NCBI GenBank assembly: GCA_028874995.1
Contig: JAPPGM010000132.1
Location: forward strand, 18,845-55,006
From: Gemmatimonadota bacterium
Lineage (GTDB): Bacteria; Gemmatimonadota; Gemmatimonadetes; Longimicrobiales; Gaopeijiaceae
Direction: 5' to 3'
DNA length: 36,162 bases
In this document: piece by piece, positions 1 through 8,427 of the stretch
Layout: each line of letters starts with the position of its first letter
How positions within the stretch are numbered: the stretch's first letter is position 1
Translations under genes and position numbers: made by a program
Notes under the pieces: generated by a model
What the model was told of the DNA's origin: nothing
Database searches by the model: none
Seen by the model: the letters and a program-made list of their open reading frames with translations, nothing else

Positions 1-2001
1 CTGCCGCTCGGCGAGACCGGCTTCCTGAACCTGACCGGCGAGTACGGCAACACCTACCCCACCGACCGCAGCACGCAGCGCAACGACGCGATCGCGCTGA
101 TCAATGCGGGCAACGAGCACGTGCGGGCACCCGCGCAGGTCTGGGGCTCTCCCCAGGTCCACGACGAGATCAAGCTGTGGGCCAACATGGGCTACTTCCT
201 CAACGACGACATGCAGTTCTACTCCCACGGCAACTTCGTGAGGAAGCGGGTCGAGGGGGGCTTCTACTTCCGCAACCCGGGGACGCGCAGCGGCGTCTTC
301 GGCACCCGGAACGCCGACGGCCGGCGGATCCTCCTGGTGGGCGATATGCTGGACGCGGCTGACGGCGTGCTGGACGGGTCGGCGGGCTGCCCCGAAGTAC
401 CCGTCACCGACGACGGTGTGGTGCTCGACCAGGCGGCGTTCAGCCATGTCATGAACGACCCCGACTGCTTCAGCTTCCGAAAGCTGTTTCCGGGGGGGTT
501 CACTCCGCAGTTCGGCTCGAATGTCCTGGACGCGTCAGCGGTGGCGGGCCTCGAGGGTACCCGCGGCGACCTGAGGTGGGACGCCAGCGCAAGCTGGGGC
601 AAGTCCAAGATGGACTTCTACATGTACAACACGGTCAACGCCTCGCTGGGGCCGAACCAGCCGTGCGCGGACGACAGCCGGGACATTTCCTTTGTCGTGC
701 CGGATCAGCCCTGCACCCCGTGGTTCAATCCGGGGATCTACGACCAGCAGGAGACCAATTTCAATTTGGACCTCTCCTATGCGCAGAGCGACATGGTCAA
801 CATCGCGGGTGGCGCCGAGTTCCGTAACGAGCGCTTCGAGATCGTCGAAGGCAGTGAGGAATCGTGGACGGAGGGTCCGCTCGCCACCCAGGGCTTCACC
901 CCGGGCTCGAACGGCTTCACCGGGTTCGGGCCGCTCACGGACGGAGAGTGGAACCGGAACAACTTCGCGGGCTATGTCGATGTCGAGTTCAGCGATCCCG
1001 ACGGGGCCTGGCTGCTGGATGTGGCCGGCCGCGTCGAGCGGTTCTCCGACTTCGGCATGACCGCGAACGGGAAGTTCGCGGCCCGCGTCAGTGTTTCGGA
1101 ACAGCTGGGACTGCGAGCCAGCGCAAGCACCGGTTTCCGGGCACCCACGCCCGGACAGCAGAACGCCTTCAACATCTCGACGATCTACGATCCCGAGATC
1201 ATGGACCTGACGAACAACGGGACCATTCCGTCTACGGATCCACTTGCCCTGGAGTATGAAGGCAAACCACTCGAGCCGGAGAAATCCCTCAACCTGGCCT
1301 TGGGTGCGGTGTACGAGAGCGGATCGTTCAGCTTCTCGACCGATTTCTTCATGATCAACGTATCGGACCGCCTCACGACCAGCAGGAACTTCGAACTCAG
1401 CCCCGCGGACATCGAACGGCTGGTCGCGTCCGGCATCATTCGGGAGGGTGGCGTGCTCAAGCGATTCCGCTTCTTCATCAACGACTTTGCGACGCGCACC
1501 ATGGGGATCGACCTGGTGGGCGCGTATGAAATCAGACGAGCAACCGGTGCCTCCACGATCCTGAGCAGCGCGTGGAACTGGACCCGGACCACCGTAACGG
1601 ACTTCAACAGCAGTACGCTCACCGATCACCGGATTCGGATCCTTCAGAACGGACTCCCCGGCGTGCGTGGCAACCTTGCGGCGGATCACGCCTTCGCCGG
1701 CGGATCGCGCCTCCTGTTGCGGGGCAGCTACTGGAGCGGCTACTTCGACGGCGAGCAGCCGTACTACGAGTCCGATCCCGAACGGACGATCGACTACCCG
1801 GCCCGCATCCTCTTCGATGTGGAGGCGTCCCGCCCGTTCGCCGAACGCTGGACGGTCGCAATCGGCGCGCAGAACGCCCTCAACACCTACCCGGAAGAGT
1901 ATCCGGGCGCGGCGGCGGGCGTCGGCAACCGCTTCGGCCAGTTCACGCCCTTCGGGTTCAACGGCGGCTACTACTACACGCGAGTGAGCTACGGCTGGTA
2001 G
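1..2001 (+). CDS. TonB-dependent outer-membrane receptor, 5' end missing
   Basis: The reading frame is open from the first base, so this is the C-terminal two thirds or so of a gene that begins outside the window. The visible 666 residues are rich in alternating, aromatic-bounded beta-strand segments, asparagine/aspartate loops and motifs such as SASTGFRAPTPGQ and LEPEKSLNLALGAVYESG, which are typical of the barrel of TonB-dependent receptors. The protein ends in an aromatic residue (YTRVSYGW), the usual outer-membrane insertion signal. The plug domain and TonB box must lie upstream. Cysteine pairs near residues 130-235 (such as CPEVP, DDPCF-like and PCTPW segments) suggest disulfide-stabilised loops. 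The family imports siderophores, cobalamin, glycans or peptides using TonB energy; the substrate cannot be read from this fragment. The sirtuin follows within 30 bases on the same strand. Confidence 0.9.
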   Translation: MPLGETGFLNLTGEYGNTYPTDRSTQRNDAIALINAGNEHVRAPAQVWGSPQVHDEIKLWANMGYFLNDDMQFYSHGNFVRKRVEGGFYFRNPGTRSGVFGTRNADGRRILLVGDMLDAADGVLDGSAGCPEVPVTDDGVVLDQAAFSHVMNDPDCFSFRKLFPGGFTPQFGSNVLDASAVAGLEGTRGDLRWDASASWGKSKMDFYMYNTVNASLGPNQPCADDSRDISFVVPDQPCTPWFNPGIYDQQETNFNLDLSYAQSDMVNIAGGAEFRNERFEIVEGSEESWTEGPLATQGFTPGSNGFTGFGPLTDGEWNRNNFAGYVDVEFSDPDGAWLLDVAGRVERFSDFGMTANGKFAARVSVSEQLGLRASASTGFRAPTPGQQNAFNISTIYDPEIMDLTNNGTIPSTDPLALEYEGKPLEPEKSLNLALGAVYESGSFSFSTDFFMINVSDRLTTSRNFELSPADIERLVASGIIREGGVLKRFRFFINDFATRTMGIDLVGAYEIRRATGASTILSSAWNWTRTTVTDFNSSTLTDHRIRILQNGLPGVRGNLAADHAFAGGSRLLLRGSYWSGYFDGEQPYYESDPERTIDYPARILFDVEASRPFAERWTVAIGAQNALNTYPEEYPGAAAGVGNRFGQFTPFGFNGGYYYTRVSYGW

Positions 2002-2027
2002 GCGGGGCGCCCCGGATCCACCGGCGG

Positions 2028-2810
2028 ATGGCATGCGGACAAACCGAGGAGAGAACACTGCCGAACGGCGAACTTGAGCGGGCACGCGAACTCGTCGGCG
2101 GGGCCGAGAGGGTGGTGGCCATCACCGGCGCCGGAATCTCGGCCGAGTCGGGGGTGCCGACCTTCCGCGACGCGGGGGGATTGTGGCGCAGCTACCGGCC
2201 GGAGGAGCTCGCCACAATCGGGGCCTTCGAGCGCGATCCCCGGACCGTCTGGGAGTGGTATGCCTGGCGGCGCGGCTTCGTGGCCGCGTGCGAACCCAAC
2301 GATGGCCACCGCGCGCTGGCCCGGTTCTTCCTGCGCCGGGGCCAGGCCGGGATCGTGACCCAGAACGTGGACGGGCTCCATACCCGCGCCGCCCTCGAAG
2401 AGGCGGGGGACCGGCCGGCCGACGCCGCGCTGCCGATCGAGATTCACGGCGCGATCGCGCGCGACCGCTGCAACCGGTGCGGCCTCCGCGCAGAGGCCGA
2501 GCGGCTGGGCGACTCGCTGCCCCGCTGCGCGGAGTGCGGCGGGATGCGCCGGCCCGACGTGGTGCTCTTCGGCGAAATGCTCGACAGCGAGCTGCTCGCC
2601 CGCGCCCACTCGTTGGCCGAGCGCGCCGACGCGTGTCTGGTGATCGGGACCAGCGCAGTGGTCTATCCGGCCGCGGGGATTCCGCTGGCAACGCTGCACG
2701 GTGGCGGCAGTGTCATAGAGGTCAACACGGAGAGGACCGAGCTGACGGGCGCGGCCACGGTGGCGGTGAGGGGGGCGGCGGGGGTGGTGCTCCCGGCGTT
2801 GCTGGAGTGA
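2028..2810 (+). CDS. cobB: NAD-dependent protein deacylase, sirtuin (SIRT5/CobB-like)
   Basis: Sirtuins remove acyl groups from lysines and use NAD as co-substrate. From the ATG at 2028 the 260-residue protein shows GAGISAESGVPTFR (34-47), TQNVDGLH (111-118), the catalytic histidine in HGA (H140), four zinc cysteines (C148, C151, C167, C170) and a C-terminal GTS and EVN NAD-binding segment. Y78 and R81 in the sequence YAWR match the Y-x-x-R pair that marks class III sirtuins, which prefer succinyl or malonyl lysine; that substrate preference is inferred. A purine-rich GAGGAGAG at 2045-2052 lies five bases before an in-frame CTG at 2058, which would give a 250-residue protein starting at PNGELERA. 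This is a serious alternative start, because the family usually begins shortly before the GAGIS loop. Confidence 0.93.
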   Translation: MACGQTEERTLPNGELERARELVGGAERVVAITGAGISAESGVPTFRDAGGLWRSYRPEELATIGAFERDPRTVWEWYAWRRGFVAACEPNDGHRALARFFLRRGQAGIVTQNVDGLHTRAALEEAGDRPADAALPIEIHGAIARDRCNRCGLRAEAERLGDSLPRCAECGGMRRPDVVLFGEMLDSELLARAHSLAERADACLVIGTSAVVYPAAGIPLATLHGGGSVIEVNTERTELTGAATVAVRGAAGVVLPALLE

Positions 2811-2827
2811 CGCGATTCCGTTCGTGA

Positions 2828-3547
2828 ATGAACCGACACGGACAACTGGAGTTGTCATTCTGTAAACCGCGGTTCACATTCCTGCTTGGAACCTGCACGG
2901 CAGACCCTCAGCGGGGCACAGGGGATATGACCAGACTTCGCTCGTTTTGCGGCACGGCACCCGCGCAAGATCGGGGACGGGGTTCGGCCGGGATCCGCAC
3001 GGCTCCATCCACGAACCGTCGGAGGTGGGCAATCATCCTCGTCATATCGAATCTCGCCCCTCCCATCCACCAGGAAAGCGTCCTCTTCCTCTGGGGCGGC
3101 GTCGACGCGGAGGGCACTCCACACCTCGACCCGGCGTTCGTCCTCGATGCGCCGGCCTCCCTCCCGCGTGCCGACGGCGCACACGGGATCACCGGACGCG
3201 CCGCGGATGGCACCGAGCTGTTCTCCCTGAGCTTCAGGATGCCCGTGATCGCCGACGGCGACGGCAGCTCGTCGTTCGTGTTTGCGGTTCCCGTGGAAGA
3301 GGGGTGGGCCGACGCGCTCGCAAGCATCACACTGTCCGGCCCGGGCGGGTCGTTCACCCTGGACAGGAACACCGACCGGCCGATGGCGATTCTGCGCAAC
3401 CCCGAGTCGGGTCAGATCCGGCAGATCATGCGCGATCTTCCTCGCGGTCCCGCGGGGAGAGAGGCGGCGGAACGGGCCGGGACGGAAACGGGGTTCGAGG
3501 TTCTCTTCAGCCGCGGGATTCCCGACCCGGCGGACTGGAAGCGATAG
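2828..3547 (+). pseudogene. Probable C-terminal fragment of a larger secreted protein
   Basis: The frame is open for 239 residues, but only the part from about 3046 looks like protein. That part runs through ESVLFLWGGVDAEGTPHLDP, then ADGTELFSLSFRMPVIADGDG, then LASITLSGPGGSFTLD, and ends RGIPDPADWKR. It reads as a compact beta-sandwich C-terminal domain. From memory, similar tails end long secreted metalloprotease-like proteins in related genomes, but I cannot verify this here. The first 70 codons are arginine-rich, have no signal peptide and overlap the palindromes at 2841-2880, so I think they are not a genuine N-terminus. There is no convincing ribosome-binding site; an ATG at 2927 is the first plausible alternative start. 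I infer a 5'-truncated remnant, although a small intact gene is not excluded. Confidence 0.45.
2841..2880. repeat. Two adjacent palindromes, including 25-base dyad motif copy A
   Basis: 2841-2856 is an inverted repeat with arms GACAACT and AGTTGTC around GG. Five bases on, 2861-2878 is TGTAAACC-GC-GGTTCACA, a dyad with one mismatched pair. The second dyad is the core of a 25-base motif (2856-2880, best read on the minus strand) that recurs at 11929-11974 and 31701-31725. It lies just after the sirtuin stop. The function is unknown; an operator or a recombination site are both possible. Confidence 0.6.
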
Positions 3548-3677
3548 TCAGCAGGGCATCGGTGCCGGTGCGCGGCCCCGAGTAGAATCCCACTCCTTGT
3601 CAGCCCGGCGCCTCAACGCTCTCGGTGGTCGACTGTATCCACGGACTGCCAGGTCTCGACCCCGAGTGTCGCGCTCT

Positions 3678-3715
3678 CGACCACGCGCGCGCACGACCAC
3701 GCGTGCGACCACGCG
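3678..3715 (+). repeat. Three copies of CGACCACGCG in the ispH upstream gap
   Basis: The ten-base unit CGACCACGCG occurs at 3678-3687, 3694-3703 and 3706-3715, with unit starts 16 and 12 bases apart. The surrounding gap (3548-3802) has no convincing gene. A TAGAAT box at 3583-3588 could be a -10 element, but I see no good -35 partner. The repeats may be simple-sequence slippage or binding sites upstream of ispH. Confidence 0.4.
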
Positions 3716-3802
3716 CTTCTTGATCGCGGGCGGAGTCTTCGTTCTCTTGCAGGGTTGGCAGTCCTCCCCGTCACCCTTCGCACCGGCATCCCGGATGCCC
3801 CA

Positions 3803-5107
3803 ATGGAACAGACCTACTTCCGGAAGGGCTTCGGCCTCAAGACCCAGGTCCAACCGGTTATCGACGCCGAGTACCACTCGCGGCTGGTGGATCGCATTCG
3901 TGGTCGCGGGTATACAGATGTCTTCGGCGACGTAACGATCCGCCTGGCTCAGGAGTTCGGCTTCTGCTACGGCGTCGATCGGGCCATCGACTACGCCTAC
4001 GAAACCGTGCGCAAGTTTCCCGACAAGCGGACCTATCTGGTGGGGGAGATCATCCACAACCCTCATGTGAACCAGCGGATGCGCGAGATTGGCATCCGCT
4101 TCATCCACGCGTCCGACGACGGGGGTTTCGATTTCTCGCATCTGACGTCCGACGATGTCGTCCTGATTCCCGCCTTCGGGGTCACGCGCCGCGACTTCCA
4201 CACGCTGCGCGGGGTCGGTTGCGTACTGGTCGACACGACATGCGGCTCGGTGCTGAACGTGTGGAAGCGGGTCGAGAGCTACGCGCGTGACGGTTTCACC
4301 GCGGTCATCCACGGCAAGTACACGCACGAGGAGTCGCGAGCGACCGCGTCCCGGGTGACCCGGTACGATGGAGGCAAGTACCTGATCGTGCGCGACATGG
4401 AAGAGGCCGGGATCGTGTGCGACTTCATCGCCCGCCGCGCCGGGCGCCTGTCGGCGGAGGAGTTCGTGGAGCACTTCCGCGACAAGGCCACCCCCGGGTT
4501 CGACCCGCAGAAGGATCTCGGCAGGGTCGGCGTGGCGAACCAGACCACCATGCTGGCCAACGAGTCGCTCGCCATCGCCGCGAGGATTCGGGCAGCGATG
4601 GCGGCGGGAAACGGAGAGCAATACGCCTCGGAGTGGTTCCGCTCCTTCGATACCATCTGCTCGGCCACACAGGAGAGGCAGGATGCGGTGGAAGCGATGA
4701 TGGCCCGGCCGCCGGACATCATGATCGTGGTGGGCGGCTACAACTCGTCAAACACGAATCACCTGGCGAGCATGTGCCGTGACCACACCGTGACCTACCA
4801 CATCGCGGACGCGGCGTGCATCGACGAGGGGACGGGCGCGGTGCGCCACAAACCGGAACTCGATCCGCACGCGCCCGAGGTGATTGCGCGCGACTGGCTC
4901 CCCGAGGGACCCTTCGAACTTGGAATAACGGCGGGCGCCTCGACCCCGAACAACAAGATCGGAGAGACGCTGGCGCGCCTTCTCGCGATCCGCGGTGTAC
5001 TCTTCCGGGCGGTCGCGCCTGAAGCTGCCGAAGTGGACGGCGACATTGCCCGCGGTCCGGACGGCTCCCGTCTCGCAGGAAGCGGGCAGGTGGCCCTTGA
5101 CCCCTGA
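3803..5107 (+). CDS. ispH: 4-hydroxy-3-methylbut-2-enyl diphosphate reductase, plant/cyanobacterial type
   Basis: IspH is the [4Fe-4S] enzyme of the last MEP-pathway step; it converts HMBPP to IPP and DMAPP. The 434-residue protein has the three cluster cysteines in FCYGV (C55), DTTCGS (C147) and DTICSATQ (C286). It also has GKYTHEESRATAS (171-183), GGYNSSNTNHL (311-321) and the C-terminal TAGASTPNNKIGE substrate loop. Its length, about 100 residues more than the E. coli enzyme, and the GKYTHEE form place it in the long plant/cyanobacterial group. I chose the ATG at 3803 because the 16 codons before it look non-coding and the protein then starts MEQTYFRKGF, as in this group. The last codons overlap the probable TTG start of the RND permease, so the two are likely co-transcribed, although their functions are not obviously linked. 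Confidence 0.95.
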   Translation: MEQTYFRKGFGLKTQVQPVIDAEYHSRLVDRIRGRGYTDVFGDVTIRLAQEFGFCYGVDRAIDYAYETVRKFPDKRTYLVGEIIHNPHVNQRMREIGIRFIHASDDGGFDFSHLTSDDVVLIPAFGVTRRDFHTLRGVGCVLVDTTCGSVLNVWKRVESYARDGFTAVIHGKYTHEESRATASRVTRYDGGKYLIVRDMEEAGIVCDFIARRAGRLSAEEFVEHFRDKATPGFDPQKDLGRVGVANQTTMLANESLAIAARIRAAMAAGNGEQYASEWFRSFDTICSATQERQDAVEAMMARPPDIMIVVGGYNSSNTNHLASMCRDHTVTYHIADAACIDEGTGAVRHKPELDPHAPEVIARDWLPEGPFELGITAGASTPNNKIGETLARLLAIRGVLFRAVAPEAAEVDGDIARGPDGSRLAGSGQVALDP

Positions 5108-8100
5108 GGAGACGGATCAGCCGAACGCAACCGGCGGTCGCGCCGGGCCAATCGCCTTCATGGCCCGAAACAGCGTGGCGGCGAACGTTCTCATGGTGTT
5201 TCTGGTCCTCGCGGGTCTCGCGGCAGCGAGGAACCTGGTTCAGGAGATTCTCCCTGAACTGTCCCTGGACCAGGTCCAGATCCTGGTCGTGTACCCCGGC
5301 GCGACCCCCGGCGAGATCGAGGAATCGGTCGTCACAAAGATCGAGGAGCAGATCCGGGGGGTGGAGGGCCTGGACCGGCTGGTAGCGACCGCCTCCGAGG
5401 GTCTCGGGTCCGTCGTCGCGGAGTTCAAATCGGGGGTCGACATCGATCGCGCGATCAGCGAAGTCAAGGCCGAGGTCGACCGCATCATCACCTTCCCCGA
5501 GGGGGCGGAGCGGCCTCAGGTGCGCGAGATCACGAGCCGGCAGAACGTGATCCGCCTGCTGGTTCATGGTGACGTCTCCGAGCGCACCCTCAAGGAATTG
5601 GCGTACGACATCGAGGAGGGAATCTCGTCCCTTCCCGAGGTGTCGCTGGCGGAAGTCAGCGGTGCCCGTCCGTACGAGGTTTCCATCGAGGTGCCGGTGA
5701 GCCGGCTGCGGGCCCTGGGCCTCACGCTCGAGGATGTCGCCCTGGCCGTGCGGCAGGGTTCGATGGAACTGTCGGCCGGCAGGATCTCCACCGGCGATGA
5801 GGAGATCCTCGTCCGTACCCTGGGCAGGAACTACGACCAGGGCGATTTCGAGGACATCATCGTCCTGACCCGGCCGGACGGAACGTCGATCCGCCTTAGC
5901 GAGATCGCGACCGTGCGAGACGGGTTCGCGGACACCGATCTCAGCGTGCGCTACAACGGACGGCGAGCGGTTGGTATCGATGTATTCCGGGCCTCGAACG
6001 AGAAGGTCCTCGAAATCGCGGAGGCCGTCAGGGAGTATCTCGAAAGCGAGGTTCTGCCCGCCCTGCCACCCGGGGTCGGCGTCGAGATCTGGAAGGACGA
6101 CTCGGTCGAGGTGTCGGGCAGGCTCGGACTGATGATCGAGAACGCGTTGCTGGGGTTGGCGCTCGTGCTCGCGGCCCTCACCCTGTTTCTCGAGGTGCGC
6201 CTCGCACTGTGGGTGGCCGTGGGCTTGGCGGTCTCGTTCATCGGGACCTTCCTGTTCATGGGGTTTCTGGGCGTCTCGGTCAACATGTTCTCGCTGATGG
6301 CGCTCGTTCTCGCGCTCGGGATCGTCGTGGACGACGCGATCGTCGTTGGGGAAAGCGTATTCACCCAACGGGAACGCGGCGTTGGCGGCGTCGCCGCGGC
6401 GATCCAGGGGACCCGGCGGGTCAGTTCGCCGGTCATCTTCTCGGTGCTCACCACGGCGACGGCGTTCGCCGCGCTCCTGCCCGCGCCCGGGCCGCAGGGC
6501 GAACTAGGCCGCCCGATTCCACTGGTGGTGATCACGGTCCTCCTGATTTCCCTGGTGGAGTCCCTTCTAGTGCTGCCGAACCACCTGTCCCACCTGCCCG
6601 CTCCGGGCGCCTCGCGCGAGGGTCGGCTGTCGCGGCGGCTCACCCGTGTCCGAGGACGGGTGGATGTCCTGTTGAAGCGGGTCGTGGATGGCCCGCTGGA
6701 CCGTGGACTGCGGCTGGCGGTCGACCAACCCGCCATCGTGCTGGCCTCCGCAGCCGGACTGCTCGTGCTCACACTGGCGGCCGTCAACGCGGGCGTGGTC
6801 CCGAACCAGTTCCTGACCCCCATCGAGGGTGAAGTCGTATCCGCCAATCTGGAGATGCCGGTCGGGACGCCCGGAGAGCGGACATCGGCGGTCGCAGCGC
6901 AGTTGGAGGCCGCGGGGCATCGCGCCGTTCAGCGCATCTCACGCGAGCGGGACGCGGATGCGGACCCCCTGGAGGTCGGCGTCTCGCTGACCGTCGGCCG
7001 GCCGGCGGAACTCTTCGACCCGCTGGGGGGCAACGCCCTTGAAGCGGCGCGGGGCCACCTCGGCGCCGTTCAGTTCAAACTCATCGGCTGGGAACGCCAC
7101 GACATCGCCCCATCCACCTTCGAGCGGGTTTGGCGGGAAGAGGTCGGACCTCTCCCAGGCGTGAGATCGCTGTCGATTTCCTCGAACCTGATCACGCTCG
7201 GACTTCCGGTTCACTTCGAGCTTTCGCATCCGGACCCCGAACGGCTCGCCGAGATCGCGGACGAGTTCGTCACCGAGCTGAACGGCATCGACGGCGTCTT
7301 CGACGTGCGCAGCAACCTCGACGAGGGGTTTCGGGAATTGCAGCTGAAGCTGAAGCCGGCGGCCCGTACGCTGAATCTGACGGTAGGCCATCTGGCGTCG
7401 CAGGTTCGCTCCGCCTTCTTCGGAGCCGAGGCCCTCCGGGTGCAGCGCGGGCGCGAAGACGTGGGCGTTTATGTGCGCCTGCCCGAAGAGGAACGCAATT
7501 CCGCCGCCGATGTGGAACGATACCTGGTGCGCACGTCCGGCGGCGAGGTTCCGCTGGGTCAGGTGGCGTCGGCCGGCTTCGCACGGTCCGCGGCCACCAT
7601 CCACCGGATGGACGGGCGCCGCGCCGTCACGGTCACCGCGGATGTGGATCCGGTGATCGCGACCGGCCAGCAGGTCAACCGGAGCCTCGAGGAGGGGATC
7701 CTCGAACGACTGTCTGCCCAGGACGGGCTCTTCGAGTACACCTTCGGCGGCCAGCGCAAGCAGCAGGAGCAGGCCAATGCCGATCTGGGCCGCTCGCTCT
7801 TCCTGGCCCTCCTGGTCATGTACGCGCTGATGGCGATTCCCTTCGGTTCCTACACCCAGCCCCTGATCATCCTGGCCGCAGTCCCGCTGGGCGCGATCGG
7901 CGCGGTCGCGGGGCACATGCTTCTCGGGCTGAGCCTCGGCATCTGGTCGATGTACGGACTGATCGGCGTGAGCGGCGTTGTGGTCAACGACTCGCTGATG
8001 ATGATCAAGTTCGTCAACGACCTGAGGGGGTCCGGGATGCCCACCCGCGACGCGATCATCACGGGGGCGAAGGACCGCTTCCGGGCCATTCTGCTGACTT

Positions 8101-8288
8101 CCGTCACGACGTTCGTGGGTGTCGCCCCGCTGGTATTCGAGACCAGCACCCACGCTCAGCACCTCGTGCCGCTGGCCGCCTCGGTAGGATTCGGAGTGCT
8201 CATAGCCACCGCCCTTCTGATGCTGGTGGTGCCGGCTCTGCTGGCGGTGCAGTCCGCGGTGAGGGCCGGGAGGCGAAAGGCGCCCTGA
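5097..8288 (+). CDS. RND-superfamily efflux permease
   Basis: This is an inner-membrane proton-driven exporter of the AcrB/MdtB type, about 1063 residues. The N-terminus GPIAFMARNSVAANVLMVFLVLAG gives TM1. Large periplasmic loops follow, then TM4 with LALGIVVDDAIVVGE, whose paired aspartates are the proton relay. The second half repeats the plan: TM7 is LASAAGLLVLTLAAVNAGV, followed by a porter domain, ALLVMYALMAIPFGSYTQPLIILAAVPLG, and GVVVNDSLMMIKFVNDLR in TM10. The TTG at 5097 is preferred: it gives MTPEETDQPN before TM1, and GCAGG lies just upstream; an internal ATG at 5160 would cut into the conserved N-terminus. The start overlaps the ispH stop by 11 bases. No membrane-fusion protein or TolC-like gene adjoins it, so its partners must be encoded elsewhere. 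The substrate is unknown. Confidence 0.93.
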   Translation: MTPEETDQPNATGGRAGPIAFMARNSVAANVLMVFLVLAGLAAARNLVQEILPELSLDQVQILVVYPGATPGEIEESVVTKIEEQIRGVEGLDRLVATASEGLGSVVAEFKSGVDIDRAISEVKAEVDRIITFPEGAERPQVREITSRQNVIRLLVHGDVSERTLKELAYDIEEGISSLPEVSLAEVSGARPYEVSIEVPVSRLRALGLTLEDVALAVRQGSMELSAGRISTGDEEILVRTLGRNYDQGDFEDIIVLTRPDGTSIRLSEIATVRDGFADTDLSVRYNGRRAVGIDVFRASNEKVLEIAEAVREYLESEVLPALPPGVGVEIWKDDSVEVSGRLGLMIENALLGLALVLAALTLFLEVRLALWVAVGLAVSFIGTFLFMGFLGVSVNMFSLMALVLALGIVVDDAIVVGESVFTQRERGVGGVAAAIQGTRRVSSPVIFSVLTTATAFAALLPAPGPQGELGRPIPLVVITVLLISLVESLLVLPNHLSHLPAPGASREGRLSRRLTRVRGRVDVLLKRVVDGPLDRGLRLAVDQPAIVLASAAGLLVLTLAAVNAGVVPNQFLTPIEGEVVSANLEMPVGTPGERTSAVAAQLEAAGHRAVQRISRERDADADPLEVGVSLTVGRPAELFDPLGGNALEAARGHLGAVQFKLIGWERHDIAPSTFERVWREEVGPLPGVRSLSISSNLITLGLPVHFELSHPDPERLAEIADEFVTELNGIDGVFDVRSNLDEGFRELQLKLKPAARTLNLTVGHLASQVRSAFFGAEALRVQRGREDVGVYVRLPEEERNSAADVERYLVRTSGGEVPLGQVASAGFARSAATIHRMDGRRAVTVTADVDPVIATGQQVNRSLEEGILERLSAQDGLFEYTFGGQRKQQEQANADLGRSLFLALLVMYALMAIPFGSYTQPLIILAAVPLGAIGAVAGHMLLGLSLGIWSMYGLIGVSGVVVNDSLMMIKFVNDLRGSGMPTRDAIITGAKDRFRAILLTSVTTFVGVAPLVFETSTHAQHLVPLAASVGFGVLIATALLMLVVPALLAVQSAVRAGRRKAP

Positions 8289-8326
8289 GCAGCCCGCGGA
8301 CAGACTCCCCCCGGCATTCGACCGGC
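8288..8326 (+). repeat. 39-base 3' tail shared with the esterase gene at 16773
   Basis: Starting in the permease stop codon, this sequence aligns without gaps to 16773-16811 with about seven differences over 39 bases. Both hold AGCAG, then CCGCGGAC, then TCCCCCCG, and end CCGGC. Both follow plus-strand genes. It is probably a dispersed intergenic or terminator-like element. Confidence 0.5.
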
Positions 8327-8364
8327 GATGCATCCGCGCCGGATCGCTTTGCTCACCGTCTTAC

Positions 8365-8407
8365 AATGTAATGCTTACTTTCCATTATGGAAAGTGAAGT
8401 ATACATT
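8365..8407. repeat. Three-part dyad centred on 8386 in a convergent gap
   Basis: The core is a perfect inverted repeat, ACTTTCCAT-T-ATGGAAAGT (8377-8395). Symmetric about the same centre lie outer arms AATGTA (8365-8370) and TACATT (8402-8407). In all, 16 of 21 positions pair. It is AT-rich, in contrast to its surroundings, and lies between the 3' ends of the permease and the DUF2236 gene. There is no T-run on either side, so a simple intrinsic terminator is not the best reading. The rest of 8289-8427 shows no gene. Confidence 0.6.
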
Positions 8408-8427
8408 GGCCCCTCGCAGGACTGATG

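Noticed and set aside
2004-2013. GGGGCGCCCC palindrome after the TonB-dependent receptor
   Set aside because: It is short, has no T-run, and such palindromes are expected by chance at this GC content.
535-2085. A 516-codon minus-strand frame opposite the TonB-dependent receptor
   Set aside because: It has no recognisable domain, and the plus-strand barrel explains the region.
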